NCBI RefSeq assembly: GCF_023065955.2
Contig: NW_026622963.1
Span: 12,593,001-12,657,000 of the forward strand
Source of the DNA: Ursus arctos
Taxonomy: Eukaryota; Chordata; Mammalia; Carnivora; Ursidae
Length of the DNA: 64,000 nt
Reading direction: 5' to 3'
This document shows positions 21,449 through 33,930 of this stretch, piece after piece (the first letter of the stretch is position 1; every line of letters starts with the position of its first letter). A program made the position numbers and the translations under genes. The notes beneath the pieces were generated by a model. It saw only the letters and a list, made by a program, of their open reading frames with translations, had not been told where the DNA came from and did no database searches.

Positions 21449-24400
21449 TATTTTTATTTAGTTTTTTAATTATTATGGTATGTTAGTCACCATACAGTAC
21501 ATCATTAGTTTTTGATGTAGTGTTCCGTGATTTATTGTTTGCCTATAACACCCGGTGCTCCATGTAATATGTGCCCTCCTTAATACCCATCACTGGGCTA
21601 GCCCATGCCCCTCCCCAAAACCCTCAGTTTGTTTCCCAGACTCCATAGTCGTTCATGGTTTGTCTCCCCCACTGTTCCCCCCATTCATTTTCCCTTCCTT
21701 CTCCTAATGTCCTCCCTGCTATTCCTTATATTCCACAAATAAGTGAAACCATATAATTGTCTTTCTCTGCTTGACATACTTCACTTAGCGTAATCCCCTC
21801 CAGTTCCGTCCATGTTGATGCAGATGTTGGGTAATCATCTTGATAGCTGAGAAATATTCCTTTGTATATATGGACCACATACTCTTAATCCAGTCCTCTG
21901 TTGAATGGCATCTCGGCTCCTTCCACATTTTGGCTATTGTGGACATTGCTCTGATGACCATTGGAGTGCATGTGCCCCTTGTTATCACTACATCTGTATC
22001 TTTGGGATAAATACCCAGTAGTTCCAATTGTTGGGTTACAGGGTAGCTCTATTTTTAATTTTTTGAGGAACCTTCACGCTGTTTTCCAGAATGGCTATAC
22101 CAACTTGGATTCCCACCAACAGTGTAAGAGGGCTCCCCCTTCTCCACATCCTCTCCAACATTTGTTGTTTCTTGCCTTGTCAATTTTCACCATTCTAACT
22201 GGTGTAAGGTGGTATCTTAGTGTGGTTTTGATTTGAATTTCCCTGATGGCTAATGGTGTTGTGCATTTTTTCATGTGTCTTAGCCATTTGCATGTCTTCA
22301 TTGGAGAAGTGTCTATTCATATCTTCTGCCCATTTTTTGACTTGTTCCTTGCATGTGAATTTGAGAAGTTCTTTATAGATCTTAGATACCAGCCCTTTAT
22401 CTGTAATGCCATTTGCAAATACCTTCTCCCATTCCATGGGGTGCGTCTTAGTTTTGTTGACTTTTTCCTTTGCTGCGCAAAAGCTTTTTATCTTGATGAA
22501 GTCCCAAAAGTTTATTTTTGCTTTTGTTTCCCTTGCCTGTGGAGCCATGTCTTGAAAGAAGTTGCTGTGGCCGATGCCAGAGAGGTTACTGTCTATGTTC
22601 CCCTCTGTGATTTTGATAGATTCCTGTCTCACATTGAGGTCCTTCATCCATTTGGAGTTTATCTTTGTGTATGCTGTAAGAGAATGGTCCAGTTTCATTC
22701 TTCTGTATGTAGCTGTCCCATTTTCACAGCACCATTTATTGAAGAGACTGTCTTTTCTCCATTGGATATTTTTTCCTATTTTGTGGAAGATTAGTTGACC
22801 ATAGATTTGAAGGTCCATTTCTGGAGTCTCTGTCCATTCCAATGATCTATGTGTCTGTTTTTGTGCCAGTACCGGGTTGTCTTGGTGATCACAGCTTTGT
22901 AGTATAGCTTGAAATCAGGCAATGTGATGCCCCCAGCTTTGTTTTTCTTTTGCACTACTCCTTGGCAATTCAGGGTCTTTTCTGGTTCCATACAAATTTT
23001 AGTATTATTTGTTCCAGCACTTCGAAAAAATGGCATTCGTATTTTGATCAGGATGGCTTTGAAAGTGTAGATTGTTCTGGGTAGCATAGACATTTTAACA
23101 ACGTTTATTCTTCCGATCCATGAGCATGGAATGTTTTTCCATTTCTTGTGTCGTCTTCAATGTTTTTCAACAGTGTTCTGTAGTTTCTAGAGCATAGAAT
23201 CTTTACCTCTTTGGTTAGATTTATTCCAAGATATCTTACGGTTTTTGGCGCTGTTGTAAATGGAATCAATTCCCTAATTTCTCTTTCTGCATTTACATTG
23301 TTAGTGTATAGGAAAGCAACTGATTTCTGTGCATTGGTTTTGTGTCCTGCCCCATTACTGAATTGCTGTATGAGTTCTAGTAATTTGGGGGTGGAGTCTT
23401 TTGGGGTTTCCAAATAAAGTATCATGTCATCTGCAAAGAGAGAGTTTGACTTCTTCTTTGACAATTTGCATACCTTGTATTTCTTTTTGTTGTCTGATTG
23501 CTGTTGCTAGGACTTCTAGTACTATGTTGAACCATAGTGGTGAGAGAGGTCATCCTTGTTTGTTCCCGATCTTAAGGGAAAGGCTCTCAGCTTTTCCCCA
23601 TTGAGAATGATATTCGCTGTAGGCTTTTCATAGATGGTTTTTATGAGCTTGAGGAATGTACCGTCTGTCCCTACACTCTGAAGCATTTTAATCAGTAAAG
23701 GGTGCTGTATTTTGTCAGATGCTTTTTCTGCATCGATTGAGAGGACTATATGATTTTCGTCTCTTCTATTATTAATGTCTTCTGTCACACTGACTGATTT
23801 GCGAATGTTGAACCACCCTTGCATCCCAGGGATAAATCCCACCTGGTCATGATGGATAATCCTTTTAATGTACTGTTGGATCCTATTAGCTAGGATCTTG
23901 TTGAGAGTTTTGGCATCCATATTCATCAGGGATGTTGGTCTGTAATTCTCCTTTTTGATGGGGTCTTTGCCTGCTTTGGTGATAAAGGTAATGCTGGCCT
24001 CATAGAACGAGTTTGGAAGTTTTCCTTTTTCCGGTTTTTGAAAGAGTGTCAGAAGAATAGGTATTATTTCTTCTTTAAACATTTGGTAGAATTCCCCTGG
24101 GAAGCCGTAATCCCAGTGTTCTGGGATCAAGCCCTGGACTCTTGTTTTTGGAGGTTTTTGATTACTGCTTCAAACTCATTGCTGGTTAGTGGTCTATTCA
24201 GATTGTCTATTTCTTCCTGTTTCAGTTTTGGTAGTTTATAAATTTCCAGGAATGCATTCATTTCTTCCAAATTGCCTAATGTGTTGGCATGTCGTTGCTC
24301 ATAATGTTTTTAAAATTGTTTGTATTTCCTTGGTGTTGGTCATGATCTCACCCCTTTCATTCATGATTTTATTGATATGGGTCCTTTCTCTCTTCTTTTT

Positions 24401-24458
24401 GATAAGTCTGGCTAGGGTTTTATCGATCTTATTAATTCTTTCAAGGAACCAACTTCTA

Positions 24459-24662
24459 GGGGCACCTGGGTGGCTCAGTCGTTAAGTGTCTGCCTTTGGC
24501 TCAGGTCATAATCCCAGTGTTCTGGGATCAAGCCCTGCATTGGGCTCCCTGCTCAGCGGGAAGCCTGCTTCTCCCTCTCCCACTGCCCCTGCTTGTGTTC
24601 CCTCTCTCGCTGCCTCTGTCTCTGTTGAATAAATAAATAAAATCTTTAAAAAAAGAAAAGAA
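24459..24662 (+). mobile_element. Can-SINE, inside the antisense L1
   Basis: GGGGCACCTGGGTGGCTCAG head and AATAAATAAATAAAATC tail. AAGGAACCAACTTCTA (24443-24458) and AAGGAACCAGCTTCTA (24663-24678) flank it with one mismatch. Its internal 29 bp (24509-24537) also occur exactly at 24108-24136. Confidence 0.95.
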
Positions 24663-26303
24663 AAGGAACCAGCTTCTAGTTTCTTTGATCTGTTCTGTTC
24701 TTCTGGTTTCTATTTCATTGATTTCTGCTCTGATCTTTATTATTTCCTCTGCTTGTTGTGGGCTTGATTTGTTGTTCTTTCTCCAGCTTCTTTAGGTTTA
24801 AGGTTAGCATGTGCTTTGAGATTGTGTATTCTGTTGTTCTAGGATGGAATGTTCTGGTGTGTGAAGTTCCATCTGGTCCAGTGTGTCATTCAAAGCTCTT
24901 GTTTCTTTGTTGATCTTCTGCTTAGATGATGTGTCCATTGCTGTGAGTGGAGTGTTAAAGTCCCCTGCTATTATTCTATTATTATCTGTGTGTTATTTTC
25001 AATATGGTTATTAATTGGTTTATATTATTGGCTATTCCCAAGGTAGGAGCATAAATGTTTATAATTGTTAAGACTTCTTGTTGAGAAGACCCTTTAAGTA
25101 TGATATAGTTTCCCTCTTTATCCCATATTACAGTCTTTGGTATAAAGTCTAATTTGTCTGATATGAGGATTGCTACCCCAGCTTTCTTTTGATGCCCATT
25201 AGCATGGTAGATGGTTCTGCATCCTTTCACTTTCAATCTGTAGGTGTCTTTAGGTTCAAAATGTAGTCTCTTGTATACACATATGGGTGGGTCCTGCTTT
25301 TTATCCAATCTGATACTCTTTGTCTTTTTATTGGCACATTCAGTCCATTTACATTTAGACTAACTATTGAATGATATGTATTTAGTGCCATTGTATTGCC
25401 TGTAAAATCCCCGTTTCTGTAGATTGTCTCTGATGCTTTCTGGTCTATGCTACTTTTTGGGTCTCTCTTTGCTTACAGTATCCCCCTTAATATTTCTAGT
25501 GGCCACAACTCTTTATCTCTCCTTGCATTCTGAGTGATAGCCTTGTTGGATTAAGTTTTTTGGCTGCTATTTCTTCTCATTTAGTACCCTGAATATATCT
25601 TGCCAGCCCTTTCTGGCCTGCCATGTTTCTCTGGATAGGTCTGATGTTATTCTGATGTTCCTCCCTCCATAAGTAAGAAATATCTTCCCCCGAGCTGCTC
25701 TCAGGATAGCTTCCCCAGCTCTAAGGTTTGCAAATTTCACTAATATATGTAGGGGCATTGATCTGTTTTTACTGATTTTGGGAGGAGTCGTTTCTGCCTC
25801 TTGGACATGAATGCTTGTTTCCTTCCCCAGATTAGAGAAGTTCTCAACCATGATCTGCTCAAGTATACCTTCTAGCCCTCTGTCCCCACCCCCTCTTGGA
25901 TCCCAATGATCTTGATATTGGTTCTTTTCAATGTATCATTAAATTCTCTAAGTCTCTCTTCATGTGCTATGAGTTGTTTTACTCTCTTTTCTTCAGTTTC
26001 CTTCCTTTCCATCAGCCTGTCTTCTAGATCACTTATTCTCTCTTCTGCCTCGCTTACCCTCTCCATTAGAGCATCCAATTTAGATTGCATCTCATTCATA
26101 GGATTTTTAACTTTGGCCTGTTTGGATTTCATTTCTGCCCTTAGAGAGTCTGTATTGTTATTTGTGCTTTTTTCAAGCCTAGCTAATAGCTTTATAATTG
26201 CTCTCCTGAATTCTGTCTCTGATATCTTGCTTATTTCCATATCCATTAGTTCTATGGCAGAGGACATTGTCTCTGGTTCTTTTCTTTGTTGAGAGTTCCT
26301 CTT

Positions 26304-26507
26304 TTTTTTTTTTTTTTTTAAGATTTTATTTATTTATTTGACAGAGAGAGAGACAGCCAGTGAGAGAGGGAACACAAGCAGGGGGAGTGGGAGAGGAAGA
26401 AGCAGGCTCATAGCGGAGGAGCCTGATGTGGGACTCGATCCCGGAACGCCGGGATCACGCCCTGAGCCGAAGGCAGGCGCTTAACCGCTGTGCCACCCAG
26501 GCGCCCC
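26304..26507 (-). mobile_element. Can-SINE, antisense, best preserved copy in the window
   Basis: T-run, 'AAGATTTTATTTATTTATTT', the 'CATAGCGGAGGAGCCTGATG' variant, ending 'GTGCCACCCAGGCGCCCC'. A perfect 13-bp duplication GAGAGTTCCTCTT lies at 26291-26303 and 26508-26520. Its agreement with the subfamily consensus I remember suggests recent insertion. Confidence 0.96.
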
Positions 26508-28215
26508 GAGAGTTCCTCTTCTTAGTAATTCTGTCAAGGGATGGTTCAGTGAATGAACAGGGCCCAAAATATCAACCACGACCCAAACAAAATGCACCCT
26601 AGAAAAAATTTGAAGTTGCCAGAAGCTACCACAGTATACAAACAAAGCCAAGATGATCCAAAAGAATAAAAAAAAAAGGAGTAAGAGAGACCATAATCTC
26701 TCAGGGTGGACAAAGCAGGGTGATCTGCCTGTTCTTGATTGATTTTTGGTCTGTATGTTAGAAGATACCATATCCCAAAATTGCAAAGAAATCAGAATTT
26801 ATATATATATCAAGATATAATTGAGTAGAGTGAAAAATGGTCTGGTATGGGGCATAAATATAAACATAAATGTGGGAAAAATTAAAAAGCGGCTTAAAAA
26901 CATAGGTTGGGAAATAATCTATTTGAAATGGGAAGAGAGTTAAAAAAAAGAAAAAGGAGAAGAAGAAAGAATAGAAACTAAGGAGAAGAAGAAAGAATAG
27001 AAACTAAAAAGAAATGTAAAATTTTGGCCTCAAGTATAAATGAGTCATGAGGGAACACTTGGAGCTCAATATATTATTTTCCCCTGGTGCTGGAGTTTTA
27101 CAGTCCTGTGGGAAATAAGCTTGTCATTCACCTGTTCTTCCAGTCTGTCTTCCGGGAGAGGGGCCTGCTGCTCGGCTTCTCCGAGTCGTTGCCTGGGTGG
27201 GGTTGCTCCCCCCCTTGTCAAGGAGATGGGCTTAATGTGAGCTGGTTGTCTGTGTAGTTTTTTTCCCTGGTGGCTTTCTGTGCCTCTTTAGAGAGTCAGA
27301 GCAAATATGGCCATGCACGAATCTCTGGCCCAGTGCTACAAGGTCACGGTCCCCTTTCTTCAATAAGCTCTCCAGGTCAGACCGTCTCCACTTCTGTGTG
27401 CACCAGACTCCACAGACTCGTGCTATTCACACCTGCTGCAACTCTCCCGGGGTAGTTCCAGGGAATCATGAGCATCTGTGTGCTTTGTGCCTTTGCATTG
27501 GCAAGCAGTTGTGGGCTTGTGCATGCACCCTCTTCCGCAGCTCCCAGGTCATGGCTGGGTGCTGCCCCAGTGTCCTTTCGGGGGTCACACCACCCTGAGA
27601 GCTGTTGCCCTGTTGTGGGCGCAAGCCATTTCGTATTTCCCCTGGGATATTAAACAGCCCACATCCTCTAGTGCTTTTCAGGGCGCTCAGGCAGAGAGCA
27701 GTCTCCCTACCGGCCCGGCTCGCAGTTTATGGTGACTGGAGCTGAGAGTCCCTTCTGGGCTCGCTGACCATAACCAGTCTCACTGCTCCACTGCTTGGGC
27801 ACTGTATTGGTTCAGGCTCCCCCATTCTTTCTGAGTCTCCTGGGATCCTGAGACCACAGTGATCCACCTAGAATTCTGTCCTGTTCATCCCCTGTGCCCT
27901 TTTCAGAATGGGATGTCACTGGAGCAGATTTCTGAGGGTCCCGATTTTGTTCTCTGGTATTATATCACTTTCCGGTGGCTAGCTTATGGAGGCTCCCTGC
28001 CCCCTCCATTTATGTTCTCATATTTCCCCGCGAAGATTCAAGATTCTGCATCTCCTACCTTGCAAAAAGTGGTTTTTCCGTTTGTAGAAATCCAGATAAA
28101 TTTACTTACATCTCAGGTTGAATTCATATGTGTTCAGAATGGTTTGATAGATATCCATCTAAATTTGGGGACCAGATAAAACAGAGTCCCCTACTCTGCT
28201 GCCATCTTGTCCCTC

Positions 28216-31200
28216 CATTTATTAGTTCTAATAGTTTTTTTCTGGTGGAGCCTTTGGGGTTTTCAATATATTATATCATATCATCTGCAAATAATAACAG
28301 TGTTACTTCTTCCTCACCAATTTGGATGCCTTTTAGTTCTTTCTCTTCTGGTTGCTATGTCTTGGACTTCCAGTGTTATGTTGAGTAAAAGTGGTAGGTC
28401 CTGTTCCTGATCCTCAGCTTTTCACCTTTGAGTATGATGTTACTTGTGGGTTTTTTATATCCAGCCTTTATTATGTTGAGGTATGTTTCCTCTAAACCCA
28501 CTTTATTGAAAATTTTTTTTGTGAATGGATGTTGAATTTTGTGAAATGATTTTTCTGCTTCTACTGAGATGATCATATGATTTTTATCCTTCATTTTGTT
28601 AATGTGGTGTATCATGTTGATTGATTTGCAAATATGTATCCATCCTTGCATTTCTGGGAAAAAAATCTACTTGATGAATCATGGTGGATGATCCTCTTAA
28701 TGTATGTTGAATTTAGCTTGTTAATATTTTGTTGAGGATTTTTGCGTCTGCATCATTGGGGATGTTGGCCTGTAATCTTTCTTTGTAGTGTCTTTATCTG
28801 GTTTTGGTGTCAGGGTAATATTGACTTCATGGAATGAATTTGGAATCTTTTTTTTTTTTTTCTATTTTGAAATAGTTTGAGAAGAATAGTTATTCACTGT
28901 TCTTTAAATGTGAGATTTACCCAGGAAGCTATCTGTACTAGACCTGTGTTTATTGGGAGTTTTTGTATTACTGATTCAATTTTGTTACTAGTAGTTAGTC
29001 CATTCAGATTTTCTATTTCTTCCTTATTCACTGTTGGAAAATTGTATGTTTCTAGGAATTTATTCATTTCTTCTAGGTTGTCCAGTTGGTTGGCATATAG
29101 TTTTTCGTAATAGTCTCTTACAGTCCTTTGTGTTTCTGTGGTTTGGGTTGTAACTTCTCTTTCATTTCCGATTTCATTAATTTGAATCCTCTCCCCCCAG
29201 CTTTTTTTTTTTTTTTTTTTTGATGATTCTGGATAAAGGTTTATCAATTTTTTTTATCTTTTCAAAAGCCAGGTCCTAATTTCATTGATCTTCTCTGTTG
29301 TTTTTTAGTCTCTATTTCACTTATTTCTGTTGTAATTGTTATTGGTTCTACTAACTTTGGGTTTTGTTTGTTTTTGGTTTTTTTTAGTTCCTTTAAGTAT
29401 AAGGTTAGATTGCTTATTTGAGATTTCTCTTTTTTCTTTAGGAAAGCTTGTTACCATTATAAACTTCCCTCATAGAACTACTTTTATGACATCCCAAAGA
29501 ATTTGGACTCTTATGTTTCCATTTTCCTTGTCTGCATGTATTTTTTAATTTTCTCCTTGATTTCTTCGTTGACCCATTGGTTGTTTAATTACAGGTTGTT
29601 TAGCCTGCACATGTTTGTGGGTTTTTTCCAATTGGTTTTTCATAATTAATTTCTGGTTTCATACCATTGTGCTCAGAAAAGATACTTGATGTGACTTCCA
29701 TCTTAAATTTATTGAGACTTGTTTTGTGGCCTAACATGTAATCTACCCTGGAGAATGTTCCATGTACCCTGAAGAAGAAAGTATATTCTGCTGATTTGGG
29801 ATGAAATGTTCTGTATGTATCTACTAAGTTCATCTGATCTGTTGTGTGGTTCAAAGCCACTGTTTTCCATATTGATTTTCTGTCTGAATGATCTATCCAT
29901 TGATGTATGTGGTGTTAAAGTCTCCTACTATTATTGTATCATTGTCAGTTTCTCCCTTTATGTCTGTTAATATTTGCTTTATATATTTAGGTGTATAAAT
30001 ATGTGTAATTGTTAAATCCTCTTGTTGGATTGATCCCTTTATCATTACATCATGCCCTTTGTCTCTTATTACAGAATTTTAAAAGTCTGTTTTCTCTCAT
30101 GTACGTATTGCTGCGCCAGCTTTTTTTTGTTTCCTGTCTTTTGTCCTTTGTCTTACATTTGCATGGAATATCTTTTTCATCCTCTCATTTTCAGTAGTCT
30201 GTATGTGTCTTAGGATCTGAAGTGAATCTCTTGTAGCAGCATGTAGATGGGTCTTCTTTTTTTGTCCACCCAGTCATCCTGTGTCTTTTGATTGGAGTCT
30301 TGACTCCGTTTGCAATCGAAGTAATTATTGGCAGGTATATACAAAATGGTATTGCCATTTTGTTAATTGTTTTGTTTGTTCTTGTGGCTCTTTCCTGTTC
30401 CTTTCCTCTGTTGCTGTCTTCCCTCATGACTGAGGACTTTCTTTAGTTTTATGAAAATTGGATTCTTTTTTCTTTTTTGTGTGTATATCTTTTATTTTTT
30501 ATTTTGTTTTGTTTTTGGTTTTGGTTTTTAGTTACCATGAGGTTCATATTTAACATCCTAGGTATATAGCATTCTGTACTTAAGTTGGTGGTTGTTTAAG
30601 TTTGAATACATTTGAAAGGCACATTTTTATTCCCCAATGTTTTAATGTATATTTTTTCCTGTTTTACATCTTTTTATTTTATGAGTCCTTAACTAATTTT
30701 TTAGATACAAGTTACTACTTTTGTCTTTTCAACTTTCATACTAGCTTTATAAGTGATTGATCTACCAACTTTATTATGTGTTTACCAATGAAATTGTTTT
30801 TCTTTCATAATTTTCTTTCTTCTACTCTTAGCCATTTCATTTCTGCTTAAAGAAGTCCCTTAATTTCATGATATAGGCCAGTTTAGTGATGGTGAACTAC
30901 TTTAACTTTTGCTTTGGAAAATATCTCTCCATCAATTCTGAATGATAATCTTGCTGTGTAGGTTGTTGGTTGTAGGTTTTCTTTCAGCACTTTGAACATA
31001 TATATCATGCCACTCTCTTCTTACCTGCAGAGTTTCTGCTGAAAAGTTAGCTGATACTCTTAGCCAGGTTTTTCTTGTACAAAACTAGTTGTTTTTCTCT
31101 TGTTGCTTTTAAGAGCCTCTCTTTATCTTTAATTTGTGACGTTTTACGTGTTATGTGGCTTGGTGTGGACGTCTTTGGGTTCATCTTTTTTTGGATTCTC

Positions 31201-32846
31201 TGTGCTTCCTGGACCTGGATGTCCATTTCCTTCCCCAGGTTAGGAAAGTTTTCAGCTATTTTTTTTTTTCAAGTTTTTTTGCCTCTTTCCCTAAACTCTC
31301 TTCTCCTTCTCGAATTACTATAATGTAAATGTTAGTATGCTTATTGTCTCGGAAGTACCTTAACCTATCCCTGGTGGGCTTTTTTTCTTAATTCTTTTTT
31401 TTTCTTTTTGCAGTTCGGCTTGAATACTTTCCAGTATTCTGTATTCTAGGTAGCTGCTCTATTCTTATACATCCTCTAATCTGCTGCTGATTCCTTCTAC
31501 TGTGTATTTCATATCAGCTCTGATTGGCTCTTTTTTATATTTTCTGTCTCTTTGTTGAAGTTCTGAGTTCCTCCACTCTTCTATCAGGTGCAGTGAGGAT
31601 CTTTATGATTATTACTTTCAACTCTTTATCAGCTAGATTCCATATCTCTGTTTCACTTAGTTCTTTAGTCTTGTTCTCTCATTTATATTTTTAAAGATTT
31701 ATTGTTTTGAGAGAGAGGATGGGGGGAGAGGGAGAGGGAGAGAAGCAGACTCCCCACTGAGCACGGAGCCTGACACAGGGTTCGATCTCATGACCTGAGC
31801 CAAAATCAAGAGTTGGACGCTTAACTGACTGGGCCACTCAGGGGGGCCCTTGTTCTTTCATTTAGAGCATATTTCTCTGTCTCCTCGTTCTGTTTTACAC
31901 TCTCTGTTTGTTTCTATGAATTAGATGGAGTAGCTACATCTCCCAGTCTTGAAGGTATAGCCATGTGTAGGAATATCCCCTGCATAGACTATGTATACCT
32001 GGCAACTTAGGCTGGCTGGCTGGAGCTGTAGCAGGTACAGGCTGGAGGTATGGGGGCACTCTGCATCAGGGGCACCCTGATGGACAGGTGGAACAGCCAC
32101 AAACCTGGCTGCTCCATGTAGGGGGTGCTGTGTCAGAAAAGCTGGTGCTGGAGCAGGCATGGGCCAGGGTGTCCCCAGTGTGCTCCACATCAGGGCCGTT
32201 TTGGCAAGAGTGCTGGAGCTGTAGTCAGTGCAGGCTAGGGTTGTTCCATTATCTACCACACTGGGATAGCCTTATTGGGAGACAGGAGCTGGGATGAGTA
32301 CAGGCAGAGGTACTACGTTGGGTATGCAGCTGGAGCTGGTATGGGCTAGGCGCCCAGGACTCACCAAGGCAACACGGCCACCTGGAGCACCCAGACTCTG
32401 CTCCCCTCTGTATATCAAGGTGGAGAAGGAACATAAACAATGATGTTCACCAGCACGTCTGATCTGCAGAGAGTTCTTAGCTATTCCTCTGCTGTTTGGT
32501 GGACACTCTGGGGTAGTAAAAGGATTTCCATCACCTCTAGTCTAGTTGCCCTTTAATCTGCAGCTTTTTTCTTTGACCTAGCTTGGGTAAATCTTCTACT
32601 GGTCCCTCAGTACTATCTCTTCCCGCTGCATTTCACAGCATTGGGGATCAGATTCCTGTCATTACTATGTTTCTGCTTCTCCTACCCCTCTCTCTATGGT
32701 CCCTCTATATTTTGTTGTGCAGAAGCTGTTCAGTCAGCCCTGTTCTTCAGGAGGAATTGCTCTATATATAGGTATACATTTGGTGTGTTTGTGGGAGGAG
32801 AAGAGTTCAGAGTCTTCCTATACTGCCATCTTGGACCCCTCTCCCT
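28216..32846 (-). mobile_element. Older L1, antisense, 3'-truncated
   Basis: It starts within ORF2, just past the reverse-transcriptase core (near 28216), and reads backwards through reverse transcriptase (28376-28651), linker (28894-29247), endonuclease (29600-30440), ORF1 (about 30900-31670) and a 5'UTR of tandem CTGG-rich sequence to 'GCCATCTTGGACCCCTCTCC' at about 32827-32846. A Can-SINE (31685-31848) is inserted. It is more diverged than its neighbour at 21449-28215. Confidence 0.85.
31685..31848 (-). mobile_element. Can-SINE, antisense
   Basis: 'AAAGATTTATTGTTTTGAGA', GA-rich body, tRNA-like part ending 'GGGCCACTCAGGGGGGCC'. CTTGTTCTCTCATTTA (31670-31684 region) and CTTGTTCTTTCATTTA (from 31849) flank it. 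Confidence 0.9.
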
Positions 32847-33169
32847 GTTTTTTAATGTAGATGATCATTATTGTCTACAAACAGTTTTGTCTCCTATCAA
32901 TTCTTGTATTTTCTTTTGTGACTACGTTAATGGTGTCTGTTCTGGCCAGGCCTCTAGTCTGCAGAGGAAGCATCAGCAGTGAGAGCAGTTTTCCTGGAGT
33001 GGGTCTCAGTCTAAAGGGTTGCATCTGAAATTCCTCCATTGAGTGTGATGAGTTTTGGTATAGGTTCTGGGTATGTAGCCTTTATCAAATTAAGACAATT
33101 TCCTTCTATTCCTGTTTTTCTAGAAGTCTTTAATCATAAATATTGAACTTTATCAAATGTTCTTCTTTA

Positions 33170-33349
33170 GGGCGCCTGGGTGGCTCAGTCGTTAAGCGTC
33201 TGCCTTCGGCCCAGGCCCACATTGGGCTACTTGCTCCTGTGGGAGCCTGCTTCTTCCTCTCCCACTCCCCCTGCTTGTGTTTACTCTCTCGCTGGCTGTG
33301 TCTCTCTCTGTCAAATAAATAAATAAAATCTTACACACACACAAAAAAA
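33170..33349 (+). mobile_element. Can-SINE, sense, with an internal deletion
   Basis: GGGCGCCTGGGTGGCTCAG head and AATAAATAAATAAAATCTTA tail, then ACACACAC and A. GTTCTTCTTTA occurs on both sides. About 30 bp are missing between 'CTTCGGCCCAGG' and 'CCCACATTGGG', the stretch that normally reads 'tcatgatcccaggg ...'. Confidence 0.93.
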
Positions 33350-33486
33350 GTTCTTCTTTAACTGTGAGATAATCCTAATTTTTCTCTTTTGTTCTATTCC
33401 TACATTGATTTTGTGATAGTGAATCATCCTTGAATTCCTGAGCTAAATTCCCATAATGATTCTGTTATTTTTTACTACATTTTTTT

Positions 33487-33580
33487 AAATAAGCTCTACA
33501 CCTAACGTGGGGCTCAATCATACTCAAGACCCTGAGATCAGGAGTCACATGATCCACCAGCTGAGCCACCCAGGTGCCCC
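33487..33580 (-). mobile_element. Short Can-SINE, antisense
   Basis: 'AAATAAGCTCTACACCTAAC' to 'GAGCCACCCAGGTGCCCC' is the tRNA-like head plus a short body. I see no certain target duplication. Confidence 0.82.
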
Positions 33581-33930
33581 TGAGTTAGCAATTTTTTAAT
33601 TTAGGATTTTTCATTTTTATTCTTCGATGAACTTTTTTATGTCTTTATCTGGTTTTAGAAGCAAGGTTATATTAGCCTTATAATCTGAATAAGACATTCT
33701 AATTCTTGAAAGCTTAGTACCAGTCCTGAGGGTTTGGGGGTTCTTGAGAACATCTTTACTTACTATTTTGATTACTTTAATGATTATTGAACTATCTGAA
33801 TATACGGTTTGTGTCGTCTTATTCATGGGGTCATTTAAAATTGAGTAATTTTTTTTTTTACAGACAATGATATTTAACTAAATTTTGTATGTACATTTCT
33901 CTATATATATTTTAAAGAGCCTTTTCTTTT

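Larger units (their letters stand above)
21449..28215 (-). mobile_element. Near-full-length L1, antisense, degenerate
   Basis: The T-rich tail is at 21449 and the 5'UTR start, the reverse complement of 'GGGACAAGATGGCAGCAG', ends at about 28215. The ORF2 C-terminal part reads in pieces (22195-22842, 22791-23093, 23105-23464 with an intact [10 protein letters not shown] reverse-transcriptase motif, 23522-24130), and endonuclease sequence lies at 24982-25308. The ORF1 coiled coil reads at 25872-26267 and its RNA-binding half at 25567-25851 in another frame. The 5'UTR is 26521-28215. Can-SINEs at 24459-24662 and 26304-26507 are inserted. Frameshifts and a deletion near 24850 make it inactive. It lies opposite to the gene. 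Confidence 0.94.
32859..33840 (-). mobile_element. Old L1 ORF2 fragment, right half (antisense)
   Basis: 'ATGTAGATGATCATTATTGTC' onward reads as antisense ORF2 through the reverse transcriptase. It picks up where 19905-20260 stops. Two Can-SINEs (33170-33349 and 33487-33580) interrupt it. Confidence 0.7.

Noticed and set aside
25872..26292. Overlapping frames on both strands (131 and 128 codons)
   Set aside because: The minus frame is the L1 ORF1 coiled coil; the plus frame is its shadow.
27040..28410. Run of plus-strand open frames
   Set aside because: They lie in the 5'UTR of the antisense L1 and the start of the next L1, with mutually overlapping frames and no gene structure.
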